DNA of 64,000 bases from NCBI RefSeq assembly GCF_032017025.1, contig NZ_DALZQO010000002.1, forward strand, positions 1 through 64,000. Direction: 5' to 3'. The position numbers and the translations under genes were made by a program. Shown here one piece after another: positions 17,601 to 26,777 of the stretch (position 1 is its first letter; every line of letters starts with the position of its first letter). The notes beneath the pieces are model-generated. The model saw nothing but the letters and a program-made list of their open reading frames with translations. It was not told the DNA's origin and ran no database searches. The stretch comes from Hydrogenoanaerobacterium sp032017025 (lineage in GTDB: Bacteria; Bacillota; Clostridia; Oscillospirales; Ruminococcaceae).

Positions 17601-18562
17601 CAAGAAAAAAAGTAATTGTTTTTGTTCTTCTGCTGATCATGTTAACGTCATCTTTTTTGATACTGACTTATGCAATGCTAAAAGCCGAAAGCCCTTCGGA
17701 GCTAAAAAATATCTCTGTTATAGTACAGGGAAAGACTGGTGACGATTGGGAATCTATAAAACAGGGTATGGAGCAGGCATCTGATGAAATGCATGTGGAA
17801 CTCACATTTATTTCAGTTTCAGCAGAAGACAGTTTAGCGGAGCAAATTTCTCTTCTGGAACGCGAAAAGGGTAGCGGTGTGGATGCAATCATTTTATCCG
17901 TAATGGAAAGTGGCAAATTAGCGGCAGCAATGAACAATATCGCTGCAAAATTTCCGATTGTTTGTCTTGAATATGGTATGGATAACAGCCATGTTACCTC
18001 CTATGTTTCGACAGATAACTATGCTATGGGTGTAGAGGTAGGTAGGAAAATTTTACTGTCAGATAATCCCAATCAAAATGTTTTGCTGGTTGAAGGCAGT
18101 AAAGATTGTAACAATATTAAGGAGCGCCGTAATGGATTACTCTCCGTTTTGGACGCGAACGGAATTCATACTATTGATTGGGAAGACCTGAATAACTCCG
18201 AGTCTTCTACCTACCGATTCCTAAACCTATGCAAGGAAAAAAAACTGGGTACAGTTGTAGCATTTAGTTCTTTAGATCTTGAGGATATGGCACAAATGCT
18301 TTCTGACGAGAAGATTAAAAATATTAATCTTTTTGGAATTGGGGCATCAAGTAAAATTGCCCATTATATTGAGCAGGATGTTGTGAATGCCACGGTGGTA
18401 CAAAATGATTTTGGAATTGGATATTTAAGCATTCAAGCTGCAGTGGATGCATTGGAAAGAAGAACTGTCTCAAAACAAATAACCGTAGAATACCGGGTAA
18501 TAGATCAAAGGAATATGTATGATATGGACAATCAGAGGCTGTTGTTTCCATTCGTCAGATAA
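17597..18562 (+). CDS. Membrane-anchored periplasmic-binding-type protein
   Basis: 321 residues. The N-terminal helix (VIVFVLLLIMLTSSFLILTY) has no lipobox Cys, so it is probably an uncleaved anchor. The rest is a Peripla_BP_4/RbsB-like sugar-binding fold (SVIVQGKTGDDWESIKQGM, VDAIILSVMES, YVSTDNYAMGVEVGRKIL, FGIGYLSIQAAVDAL). No permease or ATPase is adjacent. Because it is translationally coupled to the kinase, I infer a sensory role: presenting ligand to the kinase, as ChvE-like or XylFII-like proteins do. Confidence 0.8.
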   Translation: MTRKKVIVFVLLLIMLTSSFLILTYAMLKAESPSELKNISVIVQGKTGDDWESIKQGMEQASDEMHVELTFISVSAEDSLAEQISLLEREKGSGVDAIILSVMESGKLAAAMNNIAAKFPIVCLEYGMDNSHVTSYVSTDNYAMGVEVGRKILLSDNPNQNVLLVEGSKDCNNIKERRNGLLSVLDANGIHTIDWEDLNNSESSTYRFLNLCKEKKLGTVVAFSSLDLEDMAQMLSDEKIKNINLFGIGASSKIAHYIEQDVVNATVVQNDFGIGYLSIQAAVDALERRTVSKQITVEYRVIDQRNMYDMDNQRLLFPFVR

Positions 18563-18580
18563 AAAGCGAGGGTATATGAA

Positions 18581-19636
18581 TTGAAAAAAATAGTACCGAC
18601 ACTGATAGCATTGATTGGCATAGGAATATTGAGTAGTAGTTGCGCTATGATGGAATTTGCTTCAAGGTCAGACGGTAAAATAAAGCAAATTAAAATTGGT
18701 GTAACTATATATCAGATGGAAGATCCGTTTATTTCAACGATTCCGGATTATATTGGGAATATTGCAAAAACAAAAGAGCTAACTAAAAATATGAAAATTA
18801 CGGTCAATGTTATGGATGCAAAAGGAAACCAGAATCTACAAAATGATCAGGTGGATAAATTTTTAGCGCAGAATTATGATGTTATTTGTGTTAATATGGT
18901 AGACCGCACGGCGGCCTCTGTAATTATAGATCGTGCCAAGGCTGCGAATGTACCAATTGTCTTTTTTAACCGGGAACCGGTGGAGGAGGATATGCAGCGC
19001 TGGGATAAGCTTTACTATGTTTGTTCTCTTGCAAGCGAATCCGCAAACTTGGAGGGAGGAATTGTGGTAAAGATCTATCAGGCTGATCCGCAAAAATGGG
19101 ACAAGAATGGTGACGGAATATTGCAGTACGTCATTCTGGAGGGAGAACAAGGTCATCAGGATTCTCTAATCCGCACCGAGGTGACGATTAAAACAATAAC
19201 GGAAGCCGGTATTAAGCTTGAAAAATTAAGCAATAAGACTGCGGACTGGCAACGCACTCAGGCCGGTGTAATCATGTCGCAGTGGCTGGAAGAATTCGGT
19301 GATCAAATTGAAATGATTATCAGTAACAACGACAATATGGCACTTGGCGCCATTGATACATATCAGGAAGCGCAAATTACAAATGTGCCGCTAATTGTGG
19401 GAATTGATGCAATTCAGCCGGCACTGGAGGCAATAAAAAACGGCATGTTGGTAGGTACAGTGCTTAACGACGCAAAGGGACAGGGGGAGGCAATCTTCGA
19501 GCTTGCCTATGCACTGGCTATGGATGAAGATCCTGTAGAAAACCCGCAAGATATTTCTCAGCGTTATATTTGGATTCCGCATAGCGCCGTAACAATTGAT
19601 AATGTTGATGAAGTAGTACAGACAATGGGATACTGA
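18581..19636 (+). CDS. MglB-like galactose/sugar-binding lipoprotein
   Basis: 351 residues with a TTG start behind GCGAGGG. The signal ends in ILSSSC (lipobox Cys near residue 21). The fold is that of the glucose/galactose-binding protein: IGVTIYQMEDPFISTIPDYI, VNMVDRTAASVIIDRAK, VPIVFFNREP, DKNGDGILQYVILEGEQGH (a calcium-loop-like segment) and IISNNDNMALGAID. No transport genes follow; a terminator lies at 19640. With the previous gene this makes two binding proteins in a sensor operon. Confidence 0.87.
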   Translation: MKKIVPTLIALIGIGILSSSCAMMEFASRSDGKIKQIKIGVTIYQMEDPFISTIPDYIGNIAKTKELTKNMKITVNVMDAKGNQNLQNDQVDKFLAQNYDVICVNMVDRTAASVIIDRAKAANVPIVFFNREPVEEDMQRWDKLYYVCSLASESANLEGGIVVKIYQADPQKWDKNGDGILQYVILEGEQGHQDSLIRTEVTIKTITEAGIKLEKLSNKTADWQRTQAGVIMSQWLEEFGDQIEMIISNNDNMALGAIDTYQEAQITNVPLIVGIDAIQPALEAIKNGMLVGTVLNDAKGQGEAIFELAYALAMDEDPVENPQDISQRYIWIPHSAVTIDNVDEVVQTMGY

Positions 19637-19639
19637 ATA

Positions 19640-19681
19640 AAAACGTCCTCTGTCCGGTAAAACCGGTAGGGGGCGTTTTTT
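19640..19681 (+). terminator. Terminator of the sensor operon
   Basis: AACGTCC pairs with GGGGCGTT around an inner CCGGT-AAAA-CCGG stem and a T-run follows, directly after the stop of the MglB-like gene. Confidence 0.75.
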
Positions 19682-19800
19682 ATAAATCTGTTGTTTTTAT
19701 GCTTAATACTGTGGATTTCATCTGTACTTATCCAATCTCTATTGAGTGGCTTAAAGGCTTACGCTATAATGGCAAAATACCAGCCGAGAGGAAAGTATCG

Positions 19801-20427
19801 ATGAAAGACAGAAAGCAAAGTATTTGTATTTTACTAATTATCATTTTTATAGCTTGGGCAGTGTGGATTTTCGTGAAGACAGAGTCAAATCCGCGCCTAT
19901 CTGTAGTACCACCAAAATCAATCGTGGCCTCATGCAATGAAGAATTTACGGTAGATCTGGTGATGTCTAATCTGCCAAACGATAAATACCCGGCGGCAAG
20001 CATAACTGTAGAATTTGATAACAGCAAACTTGAGTTTATTGGTGTTAAACCAGGTACCATGATGGCCTGTAGAAGCAGCCCCCCTTCCAATGAATTGCAG
20101 AGTGACACCTTGTCCGGAAGTGTGCCTCTATGGAACTGCGATGTGGATGTTTCAAATCAGTCGGGAGAGATTAAGACGATGTACCTTGATATGACGGGAG
20201 AAAACACTGCTTATTGCAAGGCGGGGTTTGATAAAAAAACAAAAAATATTGTATTGCGATTAAATTTTAAACTTAAAGATATACCTTTGCAAGATAGGAA
20301 AGTGTATTTTCTTTTGACCGATGTAGTATTTTCAACGCTGTCAGGAGATGCAAATACGGCGAGCTTGTCTACATCAAACCCAATCAATCCTCTGTCTGTA
20401 AAGAATGCGGCTCTTTGGGTTAAATAA
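19801..20427 (+). CDS. Membrane-anchored single cohesin-like domain protein
   Basis: 208 residues from the ATG at 19801 with GAGAGGAAAG upstream. One N-terminal membrane helix (SICILLIIIFIAWAVWIFV) is followed by a single beta-sandwich domain. Its features fit cohesins: EEFTVDLVMSNLPN, a AASITVEFDNSKLEFIGVKPG stretch, ATYC-like middle, and NIVLRLNFKLKD before a final TDVVFS. Cohesins bind dockerins in cellulosomes and on surface proteins; no dockerin (paired DxNxDG repeats) is seen in this window. It precedes the GH97 gene by 160 bp and may dock an enzyme at the cell surface (inference). Confidence 0.65.
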   Translation: MKDRKQSICILLIIIFIAWAVWIFVKTESNPRLSVVPPKSIVASCNEEFTVDLVMSNLPNDKYPAASITVEFDNSKLEFIGVKPGTMMACRSSPPSNELQSDTLSGSVPLWNCDVDVSNQSGEIKTMYLDMTGENTAYCKAGFDKKTKNIVLRLNFKLKDIPLQDRKVYFLLTDVVFSTLSGDANTASLSTSNPINPLSVKNAALWVK

Positions 20428-20587
20428 GTAATTTAATGTCAAATCATATGATTTCTTTCCTATTGTTATAGATTTTATATTGACTTTGCTTAAATTCATT
20501 GAATTGTAAGAAAGGATCTTATATAATGTGGAAAGTAAAAATTATGTTTGTTTTAGCATAATAAAAGGAAAGAAAGAGGATGGTAGC

Positions 20588-23500
20588 GTGAGAAAAAGTA
20601 TTTGGAGGCCAGTTATTGCACTGGTTCTGGCCGTGCAAATGACATTGGGCAGTACAGTCATCACATTTGCACAAGTGGCAGAAAGCACTGTCACTGATAT
20701 CACGGTATCCGCAGCTCAGCCAGAAGAAAAAGAATTGATAACTGTGGATGTGCCTGAGCAAATCGCGCCGGAAGCGCCCGGGGCAGAAACCAGTATACCA
20801 GAGCAAATCATACCCGAGATACCTGAGGCAGAAGCTTCTATACCCGAGCAAATCGTACCCGAGACGCCTACAGCAGAGGTAGCTGGACCGGAGGCACTCC
20901 CGCTTGGGGAGACTCTTGCGCAGGATCAATTCCAGCAGGAGAAACCTTTAGAAGAGGCAGACGACACAGGATACATATATTTGACCGATTTGAAATATCA
21001 GGATCTGGTATGTGGCTGGCAGAATGATTACAGATTTAACGGCCAAGCTGTAAGCGGTCCGTTACAGCTGTTAGATAGCGGTGAAGTTAAAACCTATACA
21101 AAAGGTATTTGTAACCATGCACCGGGTTATGTCACCTACGATATTTCCGGATTGGATGCAACCCGTTTTACTGCCCTGATTGGTGTAAACTACATAGCAG
21201 GAGATAAGAAGCCTGAAGAGGCGGGCAGCTGCGACTTTACTGTTGAAATCGATGGTAAAGAGGTGTTTAAAAGCGGAACTATCTACAGGAAAAATAATCA
21301 TGGTGTAATCGATATTGAAATTCCGGCAGGAGCAAAAAGCTTAAAACTGATTGGCGGAGACGCAGGAGATAGGAACACCTGTGATCATGCTGTATGGGTA
21401 GAGCCTAGGCTTTATATGCCGGTAACAGATCTTACTAGCTTAAAGTATATTGAAATTAGTGGAGCCCCACGTATTCCACAAGGAGAAATCAGTCAGCTTA
21501 TCGCCAAAGGGGTCGCTATCAACGGCACCGATATTTCGCTTGATGGGAGCAGCCCCCGTTTTTCAAGCAGCGATCCTGCAGTGGCTACTGTGTCTGATAC
21601 TGGCCTGGCTACAGCGGTATCGGTGGGTACTGCGGCGATTACTTGCCAAGCTACTGTTGACGGCATTACGAAAGAAGGAACCTTTGCAATTGAGGTTGTT
21701 CCAGATACCAATGTGAAGGGCGTTGTACAGTCCCCGTCCAAGAGATCGGAAATAAAAGTCAGCTTAATAGACGGCAAGATTTTTTATTCTGCAACTCAGG
21801 ATGGAAAACGGATTGTCGAGCTTTCTCCCATTGGAATGAAAACAACTCTTGGAGATTTTTCTAACGGGCTCACCTATAAAGACAGCGGAGAGATAAAAGA
21901 GATTAATGAAACCTACGATACCATTTCCGGAAAGAAATCGAAGTATATTAACCACGCAAATGAAGTGACCTATACTTTTACAAATACAAAAGCCGATATG
22001 GAGTTTGACGTGATTGTAAGGGCATACGATGATGGCATTGCGTTTCGCAATGCAATCCGCAAAGCGGATGGTAGTAGCGCGGAGATTGAGATTTCAGAAG
22101 AGACAAGCTCATTCGTAATTCCGGCTGGTTCCGACGTTACAGCGATGCCGAACAGAATGGGCGATACAACTTCGCATGAAGACTATTTTGACCAGAAAAA
22201 AATTGAAAATTTAAACGGGGATCAAACACTACCTCTGCTGTATCAGGCCCCCAATGGGGCATGGACTCTACTGACCGAAGCGGTACTGGATGGAACCTAT
22301 AGTGGTTCTGTGGTAAAACGTGAAGCCGGCACAGAGCTTGGCCTGAAGTTCCCTGCTCAGCAAAATGGCAATGTAAAAACCAAGGTTCCTTTCACATCAC
22401 CATGGAGGCTAGCGATTTCCGGAACCTTGGGGGATATTGTGGAAAGCACTATGGTGGAAAATGTAAGCCCGCCAAACAAAATTAAAGGCGATACTTCATG
22501 GATTGAACCGGGAGTTACCGCTTGGACATGGATGACCAGCTACTTTGATGGTCAGCGTGATTACAACAATATCAAAAAGACAATTGATTTTGCCGCTGAA
22601 ATGGGCTGGAAATACTATATTCTGGATGAGGGATGGCAGCCAAACGCACAGAGTGGAAGTGGCAAGAAGTATAATGGCTACTTCAAATGGTTTTATGATC
22701 CCGAAAATAAGGACGACCCTACCAGTATTGTAAACTATGCTAAATCTAAAGGTATCGGACTTATTGCATGGGTAATCTGCGGAGATTTGGATACCCCCGA
22801 GGAACGTAAGATCTTAGATGAATGGGCAGAAATTGGAATAAAGGGCATTAAAGCAGATTTCTTTGACCGCGAGTCGCAAGATCGTATGCAGTTGTTTAAT
22901 GTCCTGTATGAGAAATGCGCCGATTTGGGACTGGTTATGAATTACCATGGCTCCAACAAGCCCACAGGTGAAATCAGAACTTGGCCGAATGCACTCAACC
23001 GCGAGGCGATTTATGGTGAGGAACAGAATAACAACCAACCTTTACAAACCACCATACTACCCTTTACACGCGGTGTGGTAGGCCCTTCTGATTGGACTCC
23101 GCGTATCTATCCGGGCGGTGGCAGCAAAACTACAACCGGCCAGCAAATTGCATTGAATATAATCTTTGAAAGCGGTATGCCTTGTATGGCGAGCAGTATC
23201 GAAGATTACAAGAGCAGCCCGGCGCTGCCGCTATTTAAAAACCTGCCTGCCGCATGGGACGATACCCATTTTATTGATGGGTACCCCGGAAAGTTTATGA
23301 CCATGGCACGCAGAAGCGGGGATACATGGTTTGCATCTTCAATTACAAATCAAGCACGCGATGCCGAGATTCCACTGGATTTTCTGGATACCGGGAGAAA
23401 TTATCATGCAACGATTTATAGAGATGGTGCAGGCAGAAGGGATCTTATTGTCGATTATCAAGAAGTAACCTCTGAAAGCGTGCTTACCATTCCTATGTCG

Positions 23501-26041
23501 TTTGGCGGCGGTTGCACTGTCAAAATAACAACCGAAGCGCCCAATTTAATTCGTAATATCACTTTGGATAAAACCGTAGCTACCGTGGTGGAGGAAGAAG
23601 CACTCACCCTGAAAGCGACTATCGATCCGGTAAATCCCGATATAAGCCAAATTGTATGGAGTTCCAGCAACCCTGAGGTAGCAACCGTTGACAGCAATGG
23701 TGTTGTGGTAGGCCTAAAAGCCGGCAAAACAACCATTACGGCAAGCTCTAAGGTTGATGCAAGCATCAAAGCAGAATGTACTGTAACCGTATTGATGTGG
23801 CCCTACAAATTGGCGGACGGCTGGAGATTTATCCGTGAAAACACTGCAAACAAAAAGCTGCTTGGAGAAAACAAGCTGCAGATGGTAACACTGCCGGGCG
23901 ACCTTGGAGAGCACACTACAGCGCAAAACGTTTTACTCCGGGATGCGCCAAAGGGCGACTTTATTGCCACCGTAAAGGTGAACAACTCAGCGCTTGCAAA
24001 AAACTATCAGACAATTGCTTTAACCGCGTATGCAAATGATACAAGAGTAATATCGACTATGAGAAGGCATCATGGAGGTCTGGGCGGCAATGTTTTTGAG
24101 CTATTCTCTTATAATGGGGGATACGATGAGAAAAAGCTCTCAGACAATAAAAAGGATGGCGCAGCGTGGCTGAAGCTTGAGAGAGTAGGAGATACCTTTA
24201 CCGGTTACTACAGCTACGATAATCTCAACTGGGTGAAAATTGGTACAGCGAATCCAAATAACGATGTAACGGGGAGCCAAAACCTTAAGCTTGGACTTTA
24301 TGCTACCAACGGAAATGGTGTTAATGCCCCTACTCCTGTTGTATTTGAAGACTTTACAGTAAATGGTGAAACAATTGCATTCGCAGCCACAAAAACCAAT
24401 TACGTAACTGCAATTAAAAACCCAAGAAGCATAACTGTAGATAAAGGCACAGCTTTTGATAAAATAGCTCTGCCCCAAACCGTGAGCGCAACACTCGCAA
24501 CAGGAGAAAGCAAAGACTTTGCGGTTGTGTGGAGCGATGCGGGTTACGATGCAAATACCGTAGGTACTTATGCGCTGACCGGTACACTGACGATGGAGGG
24601 CGGCATCACGAACCCCGACAGCCTAAAAGCAAGCATTGATGTGGAGGTTAAGGAAAAATCTCAATCCACCATTGTAACCGCAATTGAAAACCCGAGTAGT
24701 ATAACCGTAAATAAAGGTACAGCGTTTGATAAAATAGCTTTGCCCAAAACGGTAAGCGCAACCCTCGCAACGGGCGAAAGCAAAGATTTTGCAGTTGTGT
24801 GGAGTGGCGAAGGTTACAATCGCGATGCCGTAGGCACCTATACACTGACAGGTACGCTGACCATGATGGACGGAATCACGAACCCCGACAGCTTAAAAGC
24901 AAGCATTGATGTGGAGGTTAAAGAAAAATCTCAATCCACCATTGTAACCGCAATTGAAAACCCGAGCAGTATAACCGTAAATAAAGGTACAGCGTTTGAC
25001 AAAATAGCTTTGCCCAAAACGGTAAGCGCAACCCTCGCAACGGGCGAAAACAAAGATTTTGCAGTTGTGTGGAGTGGCGAAGGTTACAATCGCGATGCCG
25101 TAGGCACCTATACACTGACAGGTACGCTGACCATGATGGATGGAATCACGAACCCCGATAGCTTAAAAGCAAGCATTGAGGTAATTGTTAAAGATGGCTC
25201 CAAACCTAGCAGCCCATCAAAAAATCCATCCGGCGGATCTGAGATTCCCAATATAGCTCCGGTGTCCGATGTAAAGGATAAGCTCCAAGGTGCATCTGAA
25301 AATGCTAATGTTTCGGTAAATGTAGAAAGAAACTATAACTTTGGCACCAGTGTATTTGGCGTGCTTCTGAAAAATAAAGATAAATCCATTACGCTCGAAG
25401 GCGGCTGGTACCAGTGGATATTCGATGGTAAGAATATAATAAACGATATGCCGGGTGTTGTTTATTTTGATACCAGAATCAACACCAGCTCCCCAAATGC
25501 AGGCGCAATCAAGAAGCTAACCGGGAATGCAAATACCTCTAATCTTTACTTTAATTATGAGGGTGAACTTCCGGGCAAGACAACTATCCGTGTAAGACTT
25601 AACGATTACGCGAACAAAACAATCTATGTTTATTACTTTAACCCTGTAAAAAACAGGCTGGAACTTGTCAAATCAAATGCTAAAGCAGATGAAAACGGCT
25701 GGATTGAATTTGCAATTACCCATTGTTCTGATTATGTAGTGAGCACCACTCCCATTGCGGGGGCAGTAACCGGTACCGAATCAGCGGCAAGCATTGAGAA
25801 TCCGGAAACAGGGGGAGTAGATTTAGCGCAACCTGTTTTACAGAACGCTAAAGTTCAGAAATCAGCAGAACCCGAAATCGTGGTTCCGGCAACACCAGAG
25901 GAGCAAACTATTAAAGAAGTTATGGAAAAATCCAGCGAATTCCCATGGGCTACTATAGTTGTTCTAGTTAGTATAATTGTAGGTATTGCCGGAGTAACAA
26001 CTTACAAAAAACGTAAAGCTGCAAAAGACGAATCGATTTAA
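20588..26041 (+). CDS. Giant multidomain GH97 surface glycosidase
   Basis: 1817 residues from the GTG at 20588 (GAAAGAGG upstream; an in-frame GTG at 20528 would put the signal peptide too far in). Order: signal peptide, Pro/Glu-rich repeats (about 40-115), NPCBM carbohydrate-binding domain (about 125-275), Big_2 Ig domain (280-375), GH97 catalytic region (380-1000, with ILDEGWQPNAQSG and GIKGIKADFFDRE), Big_2 (1000-1080), a concanavalin-like DUF1349-type domain (1080-1265), three Big_4 repeats (1268-1537), the shared C-terminal module (about 1560-1725), NPETGG near 1737 and a C-terminal helix with a basic tail (TTYKKRKAAK). GH97 contains alpha-glucosidases and alpha-galactosidases; the KAD aspartate favours a retaining, galactosidase-type enzyme. 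It is presumably membrane-bound. Confidence 0.9.
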   Translation: MRKSIWRPVIALVLAVQMTLGSTVITFAQVAESTVTDITVSAAQPEEKELITVDVPEQIAPEAPGAETSIPEQIIPEIPEAEASIPEQIVPETPTAEVAGPEALPLGETLAQDQFQQEKPLEEADDTGYIYLTDLKYQDLVCGWQNDYRFNGQAVSGPLQLLDSGEVKTYTKGICNHAPGYVTYDISGLDATRFTALIGVNYIAGDKKPEEAGSCDFTVEIDGKEVFKSGTIYRKNNHGVIDIEIPAGAKSLKLIGGDAGDRNTCDHAVWVEPRLYMPVTDLTSLKYIEISGAPRIPQGEISQLIAKGVAINGTDISLDGSSPRFSSSDPAVATVSDTGLATAVSVGTAAITCQATVDGITKEGTFAIEVVPDTNVKGVVQSPSKRSEIKVSLIDGKIFYSATQDGKRIVELSPIGMKTTLGDFSNGLTYKDSGEIKEINETYDTISGKKSKYINHANEVTYTFTNTKADMEFDVIVRAYDDGIAFRNAIRKADGSSAEIEISEETSSFVIPAGSDVTAMPNRMGDTTSHEDYFDQKKIENLNGDQTLPLLYQAPNGAWTLLTEAVLDGTYSGSVVKREAGTELGLKFPAQQNGNVKTKVPFTSPWRLAISGTLGDIVESTMVENVSPPNKIKGDTSWIEPGVTAWTWMTSYFDGQRDYNNIKKTIDFAAEMGWKYYILDEGWQPNAQSGSGKKYNGYFKWFYDPENKDDPTSIVNYAKSKGIGLIAWVICGDLDTPEERKILDEWAEIGIKGIKADFFDRESQDRMQLFNVLYEKCADLGLVMNYHGSNKPTGEIRTWPNALNREAIYGEEQNNNQPLQTTILPFTRGVVGPSDWTPRIYPGGGSKTTTGQQIALNIIFESGMPCMASSIEDYKSSPALPLFKNLPAAWDDTHFIDGYPGKFMTMARRSGDTWFASSITNQARDAEIPLDFLDTGRNYHATIYRDGAGRRDLIVDYQEVTSESVLTIPMSFGGGCTVKITTEAPNLIRNITLDKTVATVVEEEALTLKATIDPVNPDISQIVWSSSNPEVATVDSNGVVVGLKAGKTTITASSKVDASIKAECTVTVLMWPYKLADGWRFIRENTANKKLLGENKLQMVTLPGDLGEHTTAQNVLLRDAPKGDFIATVKVNNSALAKNYQTIALTAYANDTRVISTMRRHHGGLGGNVFELFSYNGGYDEKKLSDNKKDGAAWLKLERVGDTFTGYYSYDNLNWVKIGTANPNNDVTGSQNLKLGLYATNGNGVNAPTPVVFEDFTVNGETIAFAATKTNYVTAIKNPRSITVDKGTAFDKIALPQTVSATLATGESKDFAVVWSDAGYDANTVGTYALTGTLTMEGGITNPDSLKASIDVEVKEKSQSTIVTAIENPSSITVNKGTAFDKIALPKTVSATLATGESKDFAVVWSGEGYNRDAVGTYTLTGTLTMMDGITNPDSLKASIDVEVKEKSQSTIVTAIENPSSITVNKGTAFDKIALPKTVSATLATGENKDFAVVWSGEGYNRDAVGTYTLTGTLTMMDGITNPDSLKASIEVIVKDGSKPSSPSKNPSGGSEIPNIAPVSDVKDKLQGASENANVSVNVERNYNFGTSVFGVLLKNKDKSITLEGGWYQWIFDGKNIINDMPGVVYFDTRINTSSPNAGAIKKLTGNANTSNLYFNYEGELPGKTTIRVRLNDYANKTIYVYYFNPVKNRLELVKSNAKADENGWIEFAITHCSDYVVSTTPIAGAVTGTESAASIENPETGGVDLAQPVLQNAKVQKSAEPEIVVPATPEEQTIKEVMEKSSEFPWATIVVLVSIIVGIAGVTTYKKRKAAKDESI
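24391..25200 (+). repeat. Three tandem 270-bp repeats (Big_4 domains)
   Basis: Units at 24391-24660, 24661-24930 and 24931-25200 each encode a 90-residue bacterial Ig-like Big_4 domain (TAIxNPxSITVxKGTAFDKI ... GTYxLTGTLTM). Units 2 and 3 differ at only a few bases over 270 bp, while unit 1 is more diverged, so the last duplication is recent. Copy number may vary between strains. Confidence 0.95.
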
Positions 26042-26286
26042 ACAAGCATTATTTTAGTAGCTTTTCAATCTTTCCATTAAAGAAGAAACAGGCTGTCATT
26101 TCTTGAACTGTTCCAATGGAAACGGACAGAAATAAAAAGGGCTATCACAGAATATCTCAGCTTCGTTTTTAGGCAAATACGCTCGTTGTTGTATGCTCTG
26201 CGCTCCCCTATCTTGATAAGTTTCCACATAGTAACCTTGGCTGCCCTAAAAAATAGCTTTTTCATTCATTTTTCTCTTTATAGCAA

Positions 26287-26312
26287 GAGGCGGTACATTT
26301 TTGTACCGCCTC
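26287..26312. terminator. Hairpin after the GH97 gene
   Basis: GAGGCGGTAC pairs with GTACCGCCTC with a short T-rich loop, 245 bp after the GH97 stop. No T-run follows, so termination is not certain. The 26042-26286 gap contains nothing else recognisable. Confidence 0.5.
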
Positions 26313-26438
26313 AGCATGTCGAAAAAGTCCAACGAAAGGGTGGACTCCATAGGGAAGTTGCAGAAAAACAAGTAAATTCAAGGCTGTCAAGCAAATAGGT
26401 TGAGAATTTATTATCTAAGGCAACCCTGTGATGCGCGA

Positions 26439-26476
26439 AATCCCCAAGCACCGTGAAAGGTGCTTGGGGATTCTTT
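26439..26476 (+). terminator. Rho-independent terminator
   Basis: AATCCCCAAGCACC pairs with GGTGCTTGGGGATT, followed by CTTTT. It closes the GH97 region on the plus strand. Confidence 0.7.
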
Positions 26477-26522
26477 TGTAGTACTAAACCGCCGACTGTG
26501 TCGGTGGTTCGGAAAAGCTTTT

Positions 26523-26590
26523 GACCTGCCCCCTAAATCCGAACACTTGAAATGTTAGTCGTTACCCCGTTATTTTGAGGGCATATTCTT
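26523..26590 (-). mobile_element. IS3-family end relic
   Basis: The sequence from CTGCCCCCTAAATCC through GAGGGCATATTCTTC matches the end of the IS3 element at 41040-41112. Only the terminal inverted-repeat end and the last codons of orfB remain. The flanking 26591-26777 stretch has no gene. Confidence 0.6.
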
Positions 26591-26777
26591 CAGCAACCAG
26601 AAGAAAAAATAGCCCACAATGCGGTTTCTATACTAATGAACAAATTGCGAAAATCCACACCACACATGCATATGGTGTTTGAAGCCGAATTTCAAGAGGG
26701 CGAAAGTTTTTGCACTCGCTAAAACAGCGGTCATGCCGCATACTGTTGATATTGTCCGCTTTGTGGGCTTATCTAAG

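Noticed and set aside
24391..25200. Regular repeats considered as CRISPR-like
   Set aside because: The 270-bp units are in-frame protein domains without spacers.
20588..26041. Sortase substrate call for the GH97 protein based on NPETGG
   Set aside because: The motif is about 45 residues ahead of the membrane helix, too far for a standard sorting signal, so simple membrane anchoring is more likely.
26077..26265. 62-codon minus-strand ORF behind the GH97 gene
   Set aside because: No ribosome binding site or homology signal; likely chance.
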